Of a stretch of DNA of 64,000 bases, positions 17,235 through 26,728 are shown in pieces. The notes under the pieces were generated by a model. That model was not told where the DNA came from. It saw only the letters and a program-made list of their open reading frames with translations, and searched no databases. A program made the position numbers and the translations under genes. Each line of letters starts with the position of its first letter. The first letter of the stretch is position 1. The stretch is taken from contig JAJYWB010000001.1 of NCBI GenBank assembly GCA_021791715.1, positions 124,001-188,000 of the forward strand, read 5' to 3'. Origin of the DNA: Planctomycetota bacterium (lineage in GTDB: Bacteria; Planctomycetota; Planctomycetia; Isosphaerales; Isosphaeraceae).

Positions 17235-18164
17235 CTAGGCCCGCGGGTGCGCATCCTGATAAACATCGAGCATTCTTTCATTTGTAACGTGCGTGTAAAT
17301 CTGTGTCGTCGTGAGGCGGCGATGTCCCAGGAGTTCTTGAACGCTGCGGAGATCTGCGCCCCGATCGAGCAGGTGAGTCGCGAAGCTGTGTCTCAAGGTG
17401 TGGGGGCTCGCCTCGGGAGCGAGCCCGTTGATTAAAAGGTATTTTTCGAGCAATCTGCCGACGCTCCGAGTCGTGAGTCGGCGACCGTGTTTGTTTAAGA
17501 AGAGGGCCGGTTCGCCGGCGCGATCGGGGCGACGCGCCTCGATCCACCTTGAGATCCAATCGATCGCCGCTCCGCCGACGGGGCAAAGCCGTTCGCGTTT
17601 TCCCTTACCGCGTACCCGGACGAGCCCTTGGTCGAAGTCGAGGTCGGCGAGATCGAGCGCGACAAGCTCGCCGACGCGCAGGCCGCCGCCGTAAAGCGTT
17701 TCGAACATGGCGCGGTCGCGGAGGGCGAGCGTCGTTAAGGGTTCGATTGAATCGAGCAAGCCGATCACCTGATCCACCGTTAAGAGTGTGGGAAGTCGTT
17801 TCGGTTGTTTGGGATTGCGAAGCGTCTCGGCGGGATTGGAGTCGATCGCCCCCAACCGGCGTTGATATCGATAAAAAGAGCGGAGGCAGGCCAGACGTCG
17901 CGCGATGGTCGAGGGAGCGTCGCCGCGTCTCGAAGACCAGGCCGAGAATTCTCGTAAAACTCTGGCGTCGACGGATGCGAGTGCGACCTTCCCTCCCTTT
18001 TTTTCCGCCAAGAAGCCCACGAAACAATACAGGTCGCTCGTGTACGATCGCAGAGTGTGCGATGAAGCGTTCTTTTCGTTTTTGAGAAAGTTCAAGAAGG
18101 CTTCGATCAGCGATCGATCCTCGGCGGTGAGTCGGCTTTCGGCGTCGTTGTGTATATCATCCAT
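17235..18164 (-). CDS. Tyrosine recombinase of the XerC/XerD type
   Basis: From ATG 18164 the product has 309 residues, close to the usual 300. An N-terminal SAM-like core-binding domain (about 14-105; LIEAFLNFLKNE, TLRSYTSDLYCF) is followed by the catalytic domain. The catalytic set is complete: Arg163 (GLRVGEL), Lys187, His255 and Arg258 (HTLRHSF), His281 (LLGHRRL) and Tyr290 (TQIYTHV). Such enzymes resolve chromosome dimers at dif, or act in integrons and integrative elements. An in-frame TTG at 18278 with AGAGGA upstream would add 38 residues and is a real alternative. The lack of other mobile genes and the standard length favour a housekeeping Xer. Which of the two paralogues it is cannot be told here. 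Confidence 0.88.
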   Translation of the reverse strand: MDDIHNDAESRLTAEDRSLIEAFLNFLKNEKNASSHTLRSYTSDLYCFVGFLAEKKGGKVALASVDARVLREFSAWSSRRGDAPSTIARRLACLRSFYRYQRRLGAIDSNPAETLRNPKQPKRLPTLLTVDQVIGLLDSIEPLTTLALRDRAMFETLYGGGLRVGELVALDLADLDFDQGLVRVRGKGKRERLCPVGGAAIDWISRWIEARRPDRAGEPALFLNKHGRRLTTRSVGRLLEKYLLINGLAPEASPHTLRHSFATHLLDRGADLRSVQELLGHRRLTTTQIYTHVTNERMLDVYQDAHPRA

Positions 18165-18385
18165 GGATTGAACCCGATCCCGTCGAGAAAGTTTCGTTGT
18201 TCGAGCGTCGGCTGAGAAATCGGCGCGAAGGGCCATATCATTTATCGGTCCGATCATCACGTCGATTCGAGCGAACAAAGTGAATCCTCTTTCTCAGACA
18301 CGGTAAAACAGGGCGAAAACTTAGGAACGGGAAGAAAAGAAGAAATTCCTCTTTTCATCGGTCCACGCTTCCCGTATATTCATAG

Positions 18386-18458
18386 TGCGCCGTGGAGCAG
18401 CGGTTAGCTCGCCAGGCTCATAACCTGGAGGTCGCAGGTTCGATTCCTGCCGGCGTAA
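18386..18458 (+). tRNA. tRNA-Met(CAT), initiator type
   Basis: The cloverleaf is complete: acceptor TGCGCCG/CGGCGTA, D stem GAGC/GCTC, anticodon stem CCAGG/CCTGG with loop CTCATAA, T stem GCAGG/CCTGC. The A11-T24 pair in the D stem is characteristic of bacterial initiator tRNA. The anticodon stem has two rather than three consecutive G-C pairs next to the loop, and position 1 is T paired to A72, both mild departures from the usual initiator. CCA is not encoded. Confidence 0.92.
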
Positions 18459-18999
18459 CTTTTTACGAGCTTTGTTCTGCATCAACTTCCTTTTCCAAGC
18501 CTCCTTTCTCCGGCTTCCAAACCAAATCACACCTTTCCTACGGGCCGAATGTTGATTTTGGGACACATTGCGTCCTTCCCCACACGCATTGTCTCACGAG
18601 TCCGCGTGAGGGTTCAAGCGTTTGCACAGGGATGTGGAAGAGAATTGTGTCGCATCGGCCGAGCATAAGATTCTCGTTCGAATGAACCTGGCGTAAGGGA
18701 TTTTGATCGATCAATCTCCGCGATTGGTTGAACCTGGACCGTTCGGAAGCGTGTCTTCTTGGTTCGAGCGGGTATCGATTCTCGGTTCGAGCGGATCGCA
18801 AGAGTTCGGAAGAAGCCGTTCTTCCCAAGGTTTCGATTCCCCTGTATGATGCTCGCGTCGGGCTCGAATGGACTCATCCGGCTTCGGGGGCTCGTATCAT
18901 GAAAATTAAGATATGGTCACGATTTCTAGCCGAGTCGTGGGGTTTGGAAATCGTTTTGCTTGAAGATTCGGCGTCACTCGTCTTCGCCGAGGTTTCCTT
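18459..18999. other. Intergenic region after tRNA-Met
   Basis: About 540 bases. Short frames occur on both strands but none has a recognisable product. A small hairpin (CTCACG/CGTGAG) lies near 18593-18610 without a T run. Nothing else is seen. Confidence 0.4.
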
Positions 19000-20430
19000 A
19001 TGACCGCGGCGCGTTCGACGCGCATGCCGGCCCCCGCTGGAGGACGGATGCGTGATCTCCAGGCCGTCGTCGATTTGCTTTACAGCTTATTTCGCCGTGA
19101 TGTTCTTGTCTTTTTCCCCGGCGCCGAGTTCGAGACCGTAGGCGATGAAAAGTCGCGCGGTTATCGATTCGAGGACGGCCCGAATTTCTCGGTCGTCGAG
19201 CAGCCCGAGTGGAACCGGCTTGAAATCGGTTTCTTCGGTTCGAGGCATCGAATTCATCCTCGCCCGGGCACGTCGTTTCGCGATCATGATCGCCGGATGA
19301 TCGAGGCGATCGGCGCCGTGCTTTCGATGAGATATAATCAAACTTTTCAACTCAATAGCACGGCGCGTCTTGAAATATATCGGGGCGGCGTCGAGGATCA
19401 TTATGTCGCGGCGTTCATCGATCCCGCGTCGTACCATTCGACCGTGCTTCGCCCCAGCCGGATCGCGTCGGTGATCGAAACGCTCAGGACCGCGGCTTTA
19501 TCCACGTATGAAAATCACCGCGTGTCGACGGGCGTTTTGCTTTTGGGGTCGCTCGAAGACTCGGAACGATCGCGTCGCGTCGCTCCCCCGGACGCCCTGT
19601 TTTACGGAGTCGAGCTTTCAATCCTGAAAAGCATGCATCGGTTGTGCGACGGTAAACGCACCCTCTTTCTCGTCGATCAAGCGGGCTTGCTTGTTGATAT
19701 TATTGATATTGAGAAGTTCTCAAGTGATTTGCTCGATCCGTGTCCTTTGCTGGGACCGATCCCGTGCGCGGGGGCTTACAAAGCGCACGCCAAGGCGACT
19801 TTGGCAGGCGGGCACGTTTGCGCCGTGCTGAGCCCGAACCAGGAGATCAAGCTGTTTTACGGCGGCGCTCAGGCGTTCGCGTTTAACCACGGACGCTGGC
19901 GGATCCTCGATCCGCGGTCAAAATACGCGGTTTGGGAGGGGATGGTAAAGGCCCCCGCTCTCGCTCGAGCGTTGTTCCAGGCGGCGCTCGATTTGGCGGA
20001 AAGCCGCAAGGGAGGGTTGTTCGTCGTCGTGAACGACCCCGCCGCGGCGCGCGGCAGACTGATCGACGAGCACGATCTGCTCGCCGAGGTCGCGGGGGAT
20101 TCGCCGATCGAGGTGACTCCGTTCGATCCGCTCGCCAAGCGAGCCCTGCATTATCTCGCCCGCGGCCGATTCGCGACCGAACTCGATTCGTCGGTTTTAG
20201 AGGCGCTCGCGGGGATCGACGGAGCGCTCGCGACCGACCCGCGCGGCCGAATTCTCGCATTCGGCGCCATCCTTCGCCACGACGCCGCGGCGCTCGACGG
20301 TCGAATCGTCGCCGAAGGCGCGCGCACGACCGCGGCGCTCGTCGCCAGCCGCTTCGGCCCGGTCCTGAAGGTGAGCGAAGACGGCGTCGTTTCGTGCTTT
20401 CAAAACGGCGCGCGCGTTTGGGATTATTGA
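19000..20430 (+). CDS. Diadenylate-cyclase-like (DisA_N/DAC) protein with N-terminal sensor-like region
   Basis: The 476-residue protein ends in a DAC-type domain (about 385-476). It keeps the nucleotide-binding DGA (407-409, in AGIDGALATD), the strand GRILAFGAIL and the closing VLKVSEDGVVSCFQNGAR. DAC enzymes make c-di-AMP from two ATP and also need a GTRHR motif. Here that position reads EGARTTAA (439-446), so the RHR part is missing and activity is doubtful. The first 380 residues resemble the sensor regions that accompany DAC domains (DACNV-like), with no membrane segment. A signalling or nucleotide-sensing role in the cytoplasm is inferred. GAGG precedes the ATG. The neighbours (FG-GAP protein, pheA) give no further hint. 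Confidence 0.7.
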   Translation: MTAARSTRMPAPAGGRMRDLQAVVDLLYSLFRRDVLVFFPGAEFETVGDEKSRGYRFEDGPNFSVVEQPEWNRLEIGFFGSRHRIHPRPGTSFRDHDRRMIEAIGAVLSMRYNQTFQLNSTARLEIYRGGVEDHYVAAFIDPASYHSTVLRPSRIASVIETLRTAALSTYENHRVSTGVLLLGSLEDSERSRRVAPPDALFYGVELSILKSMHRLCDGKRTLFLVDQAGLLVDIIDIEKFSSDLLDPCPLLGPIPCAGAYKAHAKATLAGGHVCAVLSPNQEIKLFYGGAQAFAFNHGRWRILDPRSKYAVWEGMVKAPALARALFQAALDLAESRKGGLFVVVNDPAAARGRLIDEHDLLAEVAGDSPIEVTPFDPLAKRALHYLARGRFATELDSSVLEALAGIDGALATDPRGRILAFGAILRHDAAALDGRIVAEGARTTAALVASRFGPVLKVSEDGVVSCFQNGARVWDY

Positions 20431-20556
20431 TCGCTCCGCAACCGACGAAACGCTACGATACAACCTGGTCGACGCGGCGTCGAATCGATCGTCGAGGTTA
20501 CACTCATTCGATTCCAGGCGCTTTAACTCTTTGAAACCCAAGCCGCGAGATTCGCC

Positions 20557-21783
20557 ATGTTTCGGCTTTACGCAAGCGTTTTGTCGCTGATCGTGTTCGT
20601 CGTTTCGACGTCTCGGGGAGGGGATTTCCCTCGTTTTGAACGGTGTGTGATCGATCCGCACGTGGGCGAGGTTTGTTACGCGCTCACGACCGCCGATATC
20701 GACGGCGATTCGAAGCTCGACGTCGTCGCGCTTTCGGAAAACGCGGTCGTCGCGTATACCGCGCCGTCTTGGACCAAACACGTGTTGCTGAAAGACAAAA
20801 CTGAGCGCGATAACGTGTGCATTCAAGCGAATGATATCGACGGCGACGGTCGAATCGATTTCGCGCTCGGAGCGGCGTGGCGGCCGACCGACACCAAAAC
20901 GGGGGGATCGTTGCAATGGATTTCTCGGGGTCGATCGGGCGACGATTGGCGAGTTATGCCGATTTCCTCGGAGCCGACGCTGCACCGGATGCGTTGGGCC
21001 GACGTTTTGGGGACGGGTAAGAAGCAACTGATCGTCGCACCGCTGCAAGGGCGTGGAACAAAAGGCCCGAATTGGGGCGAAGGACAGGGGACGCGGATTC
21101 TCGCTTTCTCGGTCCCCGATCGTCCCGCCGAAGATCCCTGGCCCGTCGAGCTGATCGACGATTCGCTGCACACCGCCCACAATTTGTGGGTCCACGATCT
21201 CGACGACGACGGCAAGCCCGATATCGTCGTCGCGGCTTGGGAAGGCGTGTTTGTTTTCAACCGAGGATCCGACGGCAAATGGCGTAAAACGAAGCTCGGC
21301 GCGGGAAATCAAGACGCCAAACCGTTTAAGGGGGCGAGCGAGGTTAAGGTGGGAAGGCTCGCCGACGGTTCGCGATATATCGCGACGATTGAGCCTTGGC
21401 ACGGCTTTCAAACCGTCGTTTACACGCCGCCCAAGATCGCGGGGTCGCTTTGGGATCGACACGTGATCGATCAGCCCGTGCAATGGGGCCACGGCGTTTG
21501 GGTGGCGAACCTCGACGACGATAAAGATGAAGAATTAATTATTGGCCAACGCGATAAGAACAAGACTGGAGGCGATCATCCCGCCGGTCCCGGCGTTTAT
21601 GTGTTCGATCCCGTCGTCAAGGCGGGCGCGCCTCTCGCGTTTGAGCGGCATGTGATCGACGACGGCGGAGTCGCCGTGGAAGACGTTCTGGCTGCGGATC
21701 TCGACGGCGACGGCCGAGAGGATCTCGTCGCCGGGGGCCGGGCGACCCACAACGTGGTGATCTATTTCAACCGGCTGAAATGA
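20557..21783 (+). CDS. Secreted FG-GAP/VCBS repeat protein
   Basis: The 408-residue protein has a signal peptide (LYASVLSLIVFVVSTSRG) and then beta-propeller-type repeats with Ca-binding loops: ADIDGDSKLD, NDIDGDGRID, HDLDDDGKPD, ANLDDDKDEE and ADLDGDGRED. This spacing fits an FG-GAP or VCBS seven-bladed propeller. Such proteins are very common in planctomycetes and are thought to bind ligands at the cell surface. No catalytic residues are visible. It follows the DAC-like gene by 126 bases on the same strand and could be cotranscribed. Confidence 0.82.
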   Translation: MFRLYASVLSLIVFVVSTSRGGDFPRFERCVIDPHVGEVCYALTTADIDGDSKLDVVALSENAVVAYTAPSWTKHVLLKDKTERDNVCIQANDIDGDGRIDFALGAAWRPTDTKTGGSLQWISRGRSGDDWRVMPISSEPTLHRMRWADVLGTGKKQLIVAPLQGRGTKGPNWGEGQGTRILAFSVPDRPAEDPWPVELIDDSLHTAHNLWVHDLDDDGKPDIVVAAWEGVFVFNRGSDGKWRKTKLGAGNQDAKPFKGASEVKVGRLADGSRYIATIEPWHGFQTVVYTPPKIAGSLWDRHVIDQPVQWGHGVWVANLDDDKDEELIIGQRDKNKTGGDHPAGPGVYVFDPVVKAGAPLAFERHVIDDGGVAVEDVLAADLDGDGREDLVAGGRATHNVVIYFNRLK

Positions 21784-21883
21784 TCGAGCCGCTGCAAGAT
21801 CGATTCAAAACGAACGCGATCGAACTTGCTGTTAAAACCGATTCGACCGTTTGTCTCGCATGCGAATCGTATTCCGAAAAGGC

Positions 21884-21912
21884 TTGACACGGCGTCGTTT
21901 ACCATTTATCCA
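21884..21912 (+). promoter_or_regulatory. Candidate promoter for pheA
   Basis: A perfect -35 TTGACA (21884-21889) is followed after 17 bases by TATCCA (21907-21912), which matches the first three -10 positions. It lies about 75 bases before the pheA start. Pattern match only. Confidence 0.35.
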
Positions 21913-21989
21913 CTGATATGCGATGACGTTACGAACGGGAAAGCTCTCGTTCGCGCGTCGTCGCCTCACCGCGAACGACGAGACTCCCG

Positions 21990-23201
21990 ATGCCCAGCAA
22001 GCCCTCTCCAAATCGCCCGTCCGCGCGTAGCAAATCGTCCGCGATGAAACCGGAGAAATCCGCCAAGCTTTCGTCGGCGCAATCTCGCGCCCCTTCGCTC
22101 GCGGGGCTTCGGCAAGAGATCGATAAGCTTGATAAAGATCTCGTTTCATACCTTAATCAGCTTGTCGATCGGCTTAATCGCCGCGCCGAGATCGCGACCA
22201 AAATCGGCGAGATTAAGCAAAATCACGGCATCGAGGTCTGGTCTCCGGCGCGCGAGGAGGAAGTTCTAACAAAAGCCCTCCACGAAAACAAAGGACCGCT
22301 TCCTCAGGAGACGCTTCGGCTGATTTTTCGCGAATTGATGAGCGGTTCACGGTCGTTGCAACAGCCGCTTAAAGTCGCGAGTCTCGGGCCCAAATTTAGT
22401 TACAGTCACGTCGCCGCGATGGCCAAATTCGGCAGTTCGGTCGAACACGTTCCGGTCGGGTCGATCGCGGCGGTGTTCGAGGAGGTGAATCGAAAACGCG
22501 TACATTTGGGGATCGTTCCGCTCGAGAATTCGACCGACGGCCGCATCGCCGACACTCTAGAGATGTTCGCGCGATTACCCGATATTAAAATTCGCGCCGA
22601 GATTCGTTTAAGAGTTCATCATTGTTTGTTGGGCCGATGCGAATGGGGCGAAGTTCGTCGGGTGTATTCGAAGGCGCAGGCGCTATCGCAATGTCGAGAA
22701 TGGCTCGGCAAAAACCTTCCCGGCGCGGTGCTCGTTCCCGTCGTTTCAACCGCGGCCGCGGCCGAACTCGCTCAGCGAGAGGATTACGCCGCCGCGGTCG
22801 CGGGTCGCGCCGCCGCCGACGGATATCGGCTCAAAATCCTCGCCGAGAACATCGAGGATCGCGCCAACAATACGACCCGTTTCGCGGTCATCTCGGACCG
22901 CGGCGAACAGGCCACCGGGAACGACAAAACGACCCTCATGATCCGGCTAGCCAATCGTCCGGGAGCCCTCGTTCAGGCGTTCCGAGCCTTCGAAAAACAC
23001 GACGTGAACATGACCTGGATCGAATCGTTCCCCACCGCCGAAACGACGCACGACGATACGCAATCTTATCTCTTTTTCGTCGACATTCTCGGTCACATCG
23101 ACGAGGAGCGGATTCAAAAAGCGGTCGCCGAAACCCGTAAACGATGCGAAAAACTAGAAATCCTCGGGTCCTACCCGCGCGGTTCGTGCATCGATAATTA
23201 A
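21990..23201 (+). CDS. pheA: Bifunctional chorismate mutase / prephenate dehydratase
   Basis: The 403-residue protein converts chorismate to prephenate and then to phenylpyruvate, for phenylalanine synthesis. An AroQ-type helical mutase covers about 38-120 (LRQEIDKLDKDLVSYLNQ, NRRAEIATKIGEIK). The dehydratase covers about 127-305, with the PLENS motif at 177-181 and the catalytic TRF at 296-298. An ACT domain follows (about 313-395; NRPGALVQAF). The ACT motif that usually reads ESRP is ESFP (345-348), a change at a residue linked to Phe feedback binding. The N-terminal 35 residues are Ser/Lys/Pro-rich and may not be conserved. A candidate promoter lies upstream. It appears to be a single-gene unit. 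Confidence 0.93.
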   Translation: MPSKPSPNRPSARSKSSAMKPEKSAKLSSAQSRAPSLAGLRQEIDKLDKDLVSYLNQLVDRLNRRAEIATKIGEIKQNHGIEVWSPAREEEVLTKALHENKGPLPQETLRLIFRELMSGSRSLQQPLKVASLGPKFSYSHVAAMAKFGSSVEHVPVGSIAAVFEEVNRKRVHLGIVPLENSTDGRIADTLEMFARLPDIKIRAEIRLRVHHCLLGRCEWGEVRRVYSKAQALSQCREWLGKNLPGAVLVPVVSTAAAAELAQREDYAAAVAGRAAADGYRLKILAENIEDRANNTTRFAVISDRGEQATGNDKTTLMIRLANRPGALVQAFRAFEKHDVNMTWIESFPTAETTHDDTQSYLFFVDILGHIDEERIQKAVAETRKRCEKLEILGSYPRGSCIDN

Positions 23202-23679
23202 GAAGCGAAGGATTCTCAAGCTTTTGAAGATGATTGTATCGAAGCGTCTTTGTTCGTCGTTTCGATTTCGACCGGCTCGAGGCCTTCCGGAAAGAAAACC
23301 GCGGATTCGGCGGGATTCGAGGGCGAATCCGAAATTTGGAGGGCGAAACTTGCGAACGGAAAATCACGGCCGCTTGATTCGTGATATTTTGGATTTTAAA
23401 TGATGAATTAAAATTAAAGCCCTTACATTCGAGCCGATATCGCCTTGAGAGATCCACCGGATACCCTCCGAGCGAAAGTGAAGAAAACCGTCACAACGAC
23501 CAAATAATCGAAGGCGCCGAAAGCGATCGTCGCCCGGCGGAGAAGTCTTGATCCCGAGCGACACGATATGCGATGATTTTATTGATGGATCGGGATCGAG
23601 GCGTCAAATATCAACGACGATCGATATCGAAGGCGTACGGCGAGATCGATCCAGGGCTTTCGTTTTGGGGAGATCGGCG
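23202..23679. other. Intergenic region after pheA
   Basis: About 480 bases with AT-rich patches (near 23385-23420). No gene, RNA or clear terminator is recognised. Confidence 0.4.
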
Positions 23680-24027
23680 ATGTCGATCTGGATCAAGCGA
23701 AGATCGAAGACGGGAGGGAGTTCGATCTATCTGGTCGATTTTCCCTACTTCTTACTTTTTCAAGTCGTATTCGTCATTCTGATATCGTTGTTTCTTTATG
23801 TTCTTATTCATACGCCGTTCGAGACCGCCGTCGGCGCTTTGAGCGCGATGATCCTGGGCGGAGTTATGATCGCCGCCGCGAAGGTTTCGTTGTTTCGCCG
23901 GGGGATCTGGATCTCATGGGGTCCGTCGCGGATGAAAAAGCGATTCGCCGCGATCTACGCGACGGGATACCTTTTGATCGTCGTCGGCGCGGCGGCTCTT
24001 GCGATCGTCGAAAAGGCGACGAGGTGA
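23680..24027 (+). CDS. Small integral membrane protein of unknown function
   Basis: From ATG 23680 (GGGAG about ten bases upstream) the product has 115 residues with three hydrophobic segments: FPYFLLFQVVFVILISLFLY, a Gly/Ala-rich segment AVGALSAMILGGVMIAAAKV, and YATGYLLIVVGAAALAIV. Charged loops lie between them. I recognise no family. It is isolated between pheA and the convergent UDP-sugar dehydrogenase. Confidence 0.6.
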   Translation: MSIWIKRRSKTGGSSIYLVDFPYFLLFQVVFVILISLFLYVLIHTPFETAVGALSAMILGGVMIAAAKVSLFRRGIWISWGPSRMKKRFAAIYATGYLLIVVGAAALAIVEKATR

Positions 24028-24342
24028 TCGCGCGTTTTCAATCCCCGCATGTTTGATCAAGATCGATAAATCGCTTTAATGTATCGCAATGCGTTTCTCC
24101 ATCGACTCGTCCGTTAACGATCCTTTCGTCGTCGACCGCGTTGCGAAGAGCGGAATTCTAGATGAATCTCGGATCGGCCGAACGCGGCGAGGATTTTTAT
24201 AAGCAAATAATCATATTAAAATGATACGGTGAGATTTCAATCGATCTCGAAGTCCGTTGAATACGAACGCCGAGCTTCGATGAATCTGCCGGGAGGATCG
24301 ACGGATTAATTCTTTCCCACGTTCGCGTCGAATCGCACAATT
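24028..24342. other. Convergent intergenic region
   Basis: About 315 bases between converging genes, with an AT-rich segment near 24195-24225. I see no convincing terminator hairpin or gene. Confidence 0.4.
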
Positions 24343-25674
24343 CTATGCTTTGATGATCTTATCTTTTCCGTAACTTATCTTTCCGGCGGCGTTGCGGGTG
24401 TCGACGACGAGGCGGGAGTGTTCGACGATGAAAGCCCAATCGTAAGCCGAGTGATCGACGACGATTACGACGCAATCGTAAAGCGCCAGATCGTTCGCCG
24501 AGATTGGAACGCTCGAGCCGCGGATTTGGGGATGTCGTCTCGCGACGGGGAGTCGTGGTATGTGGGGATCGTTGTAAGAGACGATCGCTCCTTTCGATTG
24601 AAGCAAATCCATCAGTTCGTAGCCGGGCGATTCGCGCGGGTCGTCGACGTCTTTTTTGTAAGCCATTCCTAAAAGAAGTATTTTGCATCCTTTAACGGGT
24701 GAGCCGCGATCGTTGAGCGCGTCGGCGATTTTGCCGACGACGTACCTGGGCATCGACGTGTTGATCTCTCCGGCGAGTTCGATGAACCTCGTCGAGAGCC
24801 CGTGTTTCCGCGCGGCCCACGTAAGATAAAAGGGATCGATCGGTATGCAATGCCCGCCGAGTCCCGGGCCGGGGTGGAACGCCTGAAAGCCGAACGGCTT
24901 GGTTTTGGCGGCCTCGATCACCTCCCAAACGTCGATTCCCATCTTTTCATATAAAATCTTAAGTTCATTGACAAGAGCGATGTTGACGGCGCGGTACGTG
25001 TTTTCGAGGATTTTGCACGCCTCGGCGACTTCGGGGCTCGAGACGGGGACGACCAGCGTGACGATCGCTCCGTAAAGCGCTTCGGCGGCTTCGAGCGCGG
25101 CGCGATCGAGCGCGCCGACGACTTTGGGGATCGAGGGGGTGGCGAATTGGGGATTGCCTGGATCCTCGCGTTCGGGGCTGAAGGCGAGAAAAAAATCGGT
25201 CCCGGGCTTAAGGCCCGAACGTTCCAGTATCGGCAGCACAATCTCGCGGGTCGTTCCGGGATATGTCGTGCTTTCGAGGACGACGAGCGTTCCGGGGCGG
25301 ATCGCCGCGGCGACAGCCTCGGTAGATTTAATCACATAAGTGAGATCGGGATCGCGCGATTCGCTGAGCGGGGTCGGCACGCAGATCAGGATTGCGTCGG
25401 GTTCATTAAGGCGGGAAAAATCGGCGGTCGTGTCGAAGCCCGCGGCGGTCATCGCGGCGATCGTTTCCGGTGATATGTGGCCGATGTAGCTTTCGCCGCG
25501 GGAGAGACGCTCGATCTTAAGCGGATCGACGTCGAAGCCGAGGACGCGGAAACCGCGGTCTGAAAAAGCGCGAGCCAGCGGCAGCCCCACGTATCCGAGG
25601 CCGATGATTCCGACTCGAGCCGATCGATCGGCGATTTTTTGCATCAAACAGATGTGATTATTAGCGTTCGTCAC
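24343..25674 (-). CDS. UDP-sugar 6-dehydrogenase (WbpA/WecC/Ugd family)
   Basis: The 443-residue enzyme oxidises the C6 alcohol of a UDP-hexose or UDP-N-acetylhexosamine to the acid with two NAD, providing charged sugars for surface polysaccharides. The NAD-binding GLGYVG lies at 25-30, and TTYPGTT and FSPEREDPGNP are typical of the N-acetylhexosamine (WbpA) branch. The catalytic Cys is in GGHCIPIDPFYL. The C-terminal UDP-binding domain has AYKKDVDDPRESP. The start is probably GTG at 25674 with GAG nine bases upstream; an internal ATG at 25644 lacks a ribosome site. It lies near the Wzm/Wzt exporter and glycosyltransferases, on the opposite strand. Confidence 0.88.
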   Translation of the reverse strand: MTNANNHICLMQKIADRSARVGIIGLGYVGLPLARAFSDRGFRVLGFDVDPLKIERLSRGESYIGHISPETIAAMTAAGFDTTADFSRLNEPDAILICVPTPLSESRDPDLTYVIKSTEAVAAAIRPGTLVVLESTTYPGTTREIVLPILERSGLKPGTDFFLAFSPEREDPGNPQFATPSIPKVVGALDRAALEAAEALYGAIVTLVVPVSSPEVAEACKILENTYRAVNIALVNELKILYEKMGIDVWEVIEAAKTKPFGFQAFHPGPGLGGHCIPIDPFYLTWAARKHGLSTRFIELAGEINTSMPRYVVGKIADALNDRGSPVKGCKILLLGMAYKKDVDDPRESPGYELMDLLQSKGAIVSYNDPHIPRLPVARRHPQIRGSSVPISANDLALYDCVVIVVDHSAYDWAFIVEHSRLVVDTRNAAGKISYGKDKIIKA

Positions 25675-26101
25675 GAATCACTCATTTCCAAAAATAGGAT
25701 TCTTTTGCTTCTGGTTGGGCGACCCCGGATTTCATGAAACGAGCGATCCGATTCGATTTCGTTTCGTTACGCGAGATCGTTTCGAATACGCCGTTCGTCC
25801 GATTTTCGATCTCGCGGTTCATCTATTTTCCATGATATCGGCGAGGCTTTCGGCATGCGCGAAGGAATTATGACGACGGATCGCGTTCGTCGGTCCGTCC
25901 GGCCCGGTTTAACTTCACGTCCGGATGCTTCAGTCGGGCCTCAGCGGGTTTCACATTATGCGAGTTATCCGGAATGGGGTGATCGGATGATCTTTTGACG
26001 TCTCTCGGCGGTTTTGGTTCGCTTGCGACTCCGCCCGGTCGCTGATACGATTTTGTTATTCCCCCGCAATCGATCAACCCCATTCGCGAATGAGTGACGC
26101 C
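25675..26101. other. Divergent intergenic region upstream of pyrR
   Basis: About 430 bases between divergent genes should hold promoters for both. In many bacteria PyrR binds an RNA leader to attenuate transcription, so an attenuator might be expected here. I could not define mutually exclusive hairpins by eye. Confidence 0.35.
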
Positions 26102-26680
26102 ATGAGCCGGACCGAGACGAGACTTTGTGACGCAGAGGGAATGAACAAGATCCTCGACCAGATCGCCGAACGGATCGCTTCGACGACGAAGCCAGAGTCG
26201 CGACTTCGGTTGATCGGCATTCGGACCCGAGGCGTATCGCTCGCGCGACGTCTCGCCGAGCGCGTTCAGGTTAAGATCGACAAGGCCGTACCGGTGGGGG
26301 CCGTCGATATCACGTTGTACCGCGACGATCTGAGCGCTTTCCCCCATTGGCCCGTTTTGTTTGGAACCGAGATCCCTTTTGAAGTGGAAGGCGCCGATCT
26401 CTTTCTCGTCGACGACGTCGTTTTCACGGGAAGGACGGTTCGAGCGGCGATCAACGCGATTTGCGACCTTGGCAGGCCCGCTCGGATCCGCCTGGCGGCG
26501 CTCGTCAATCGTGGACCTCGTGAATTGCCGATTGTTCCCGATATTTTCGGACTCGATGTCGGCGAGGATCTTTCTCGTCCCGTTTTCGTTCGCCTGTCGG
26601 AGGTCGACGGAGTCGACGAGATCATTCAGGTCGACGATACGGCGCATCCCGACGGGATTGTTCCACGGCCTCGATCGTGA
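26102..26680 (+). CDS. pyrR: PyrR: pyrimidine regulator / uracil phosphoribosyltransferase
   Basis: The 192-residue protein has the type I PRTase fold with the PRPP loop LFLVDDVVFTGRTVRAAI and the N-terminal GIRTRGVSLARRL typical of PyrR. The segment ITLYRDDLS is also characteristic. PyrR senses UMP/UTP and controls pyr genes through their mRNA leader in Gram-positive bacteria, and has UPRTase activity. It starts the pyrR-pyrB-pyrC series. An in-frame ATG four codons upstream (26090) is an alternative start. Confidence 0.92.
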   Translation: MSRTETRLCDAEGMNKILDQIAERIASTTKPESRLRLIGIRTRGVSLARRLAERVQVKIDKAVPVGAVDITLYRDDLSAFPHWPVLFGTEIPFEVEGADLFLVDDVVFTGRTVRAAINAICDLGRPARIRLAALVNRGPRELPIVPDIFGLDVGEDLSRPVFVRLSEVDGVDEIIQVDDTAHPDGIVPRPRS

Positions 26681-26728
26681 TTTTACCGGCGTCATGGCGG
26701 TTGATTTTTCCCAAGGAGTGATTCGCCG

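Noticed and set aside
17235-18458. Recombinase next to a tRNA as an integrated element
   Set aside because: The recombinase has Xer-type length and there are no phage or conjugation genes or visible att repeats, so a housekeeping Xer is more likely.
20197-21492. Minus-strand open frame (431 codons) opposite the DAC-like and FG-GAP genes
   Set aside because: It spans the end of one good gene and most of another on the plus strand and shows no domain or signal.
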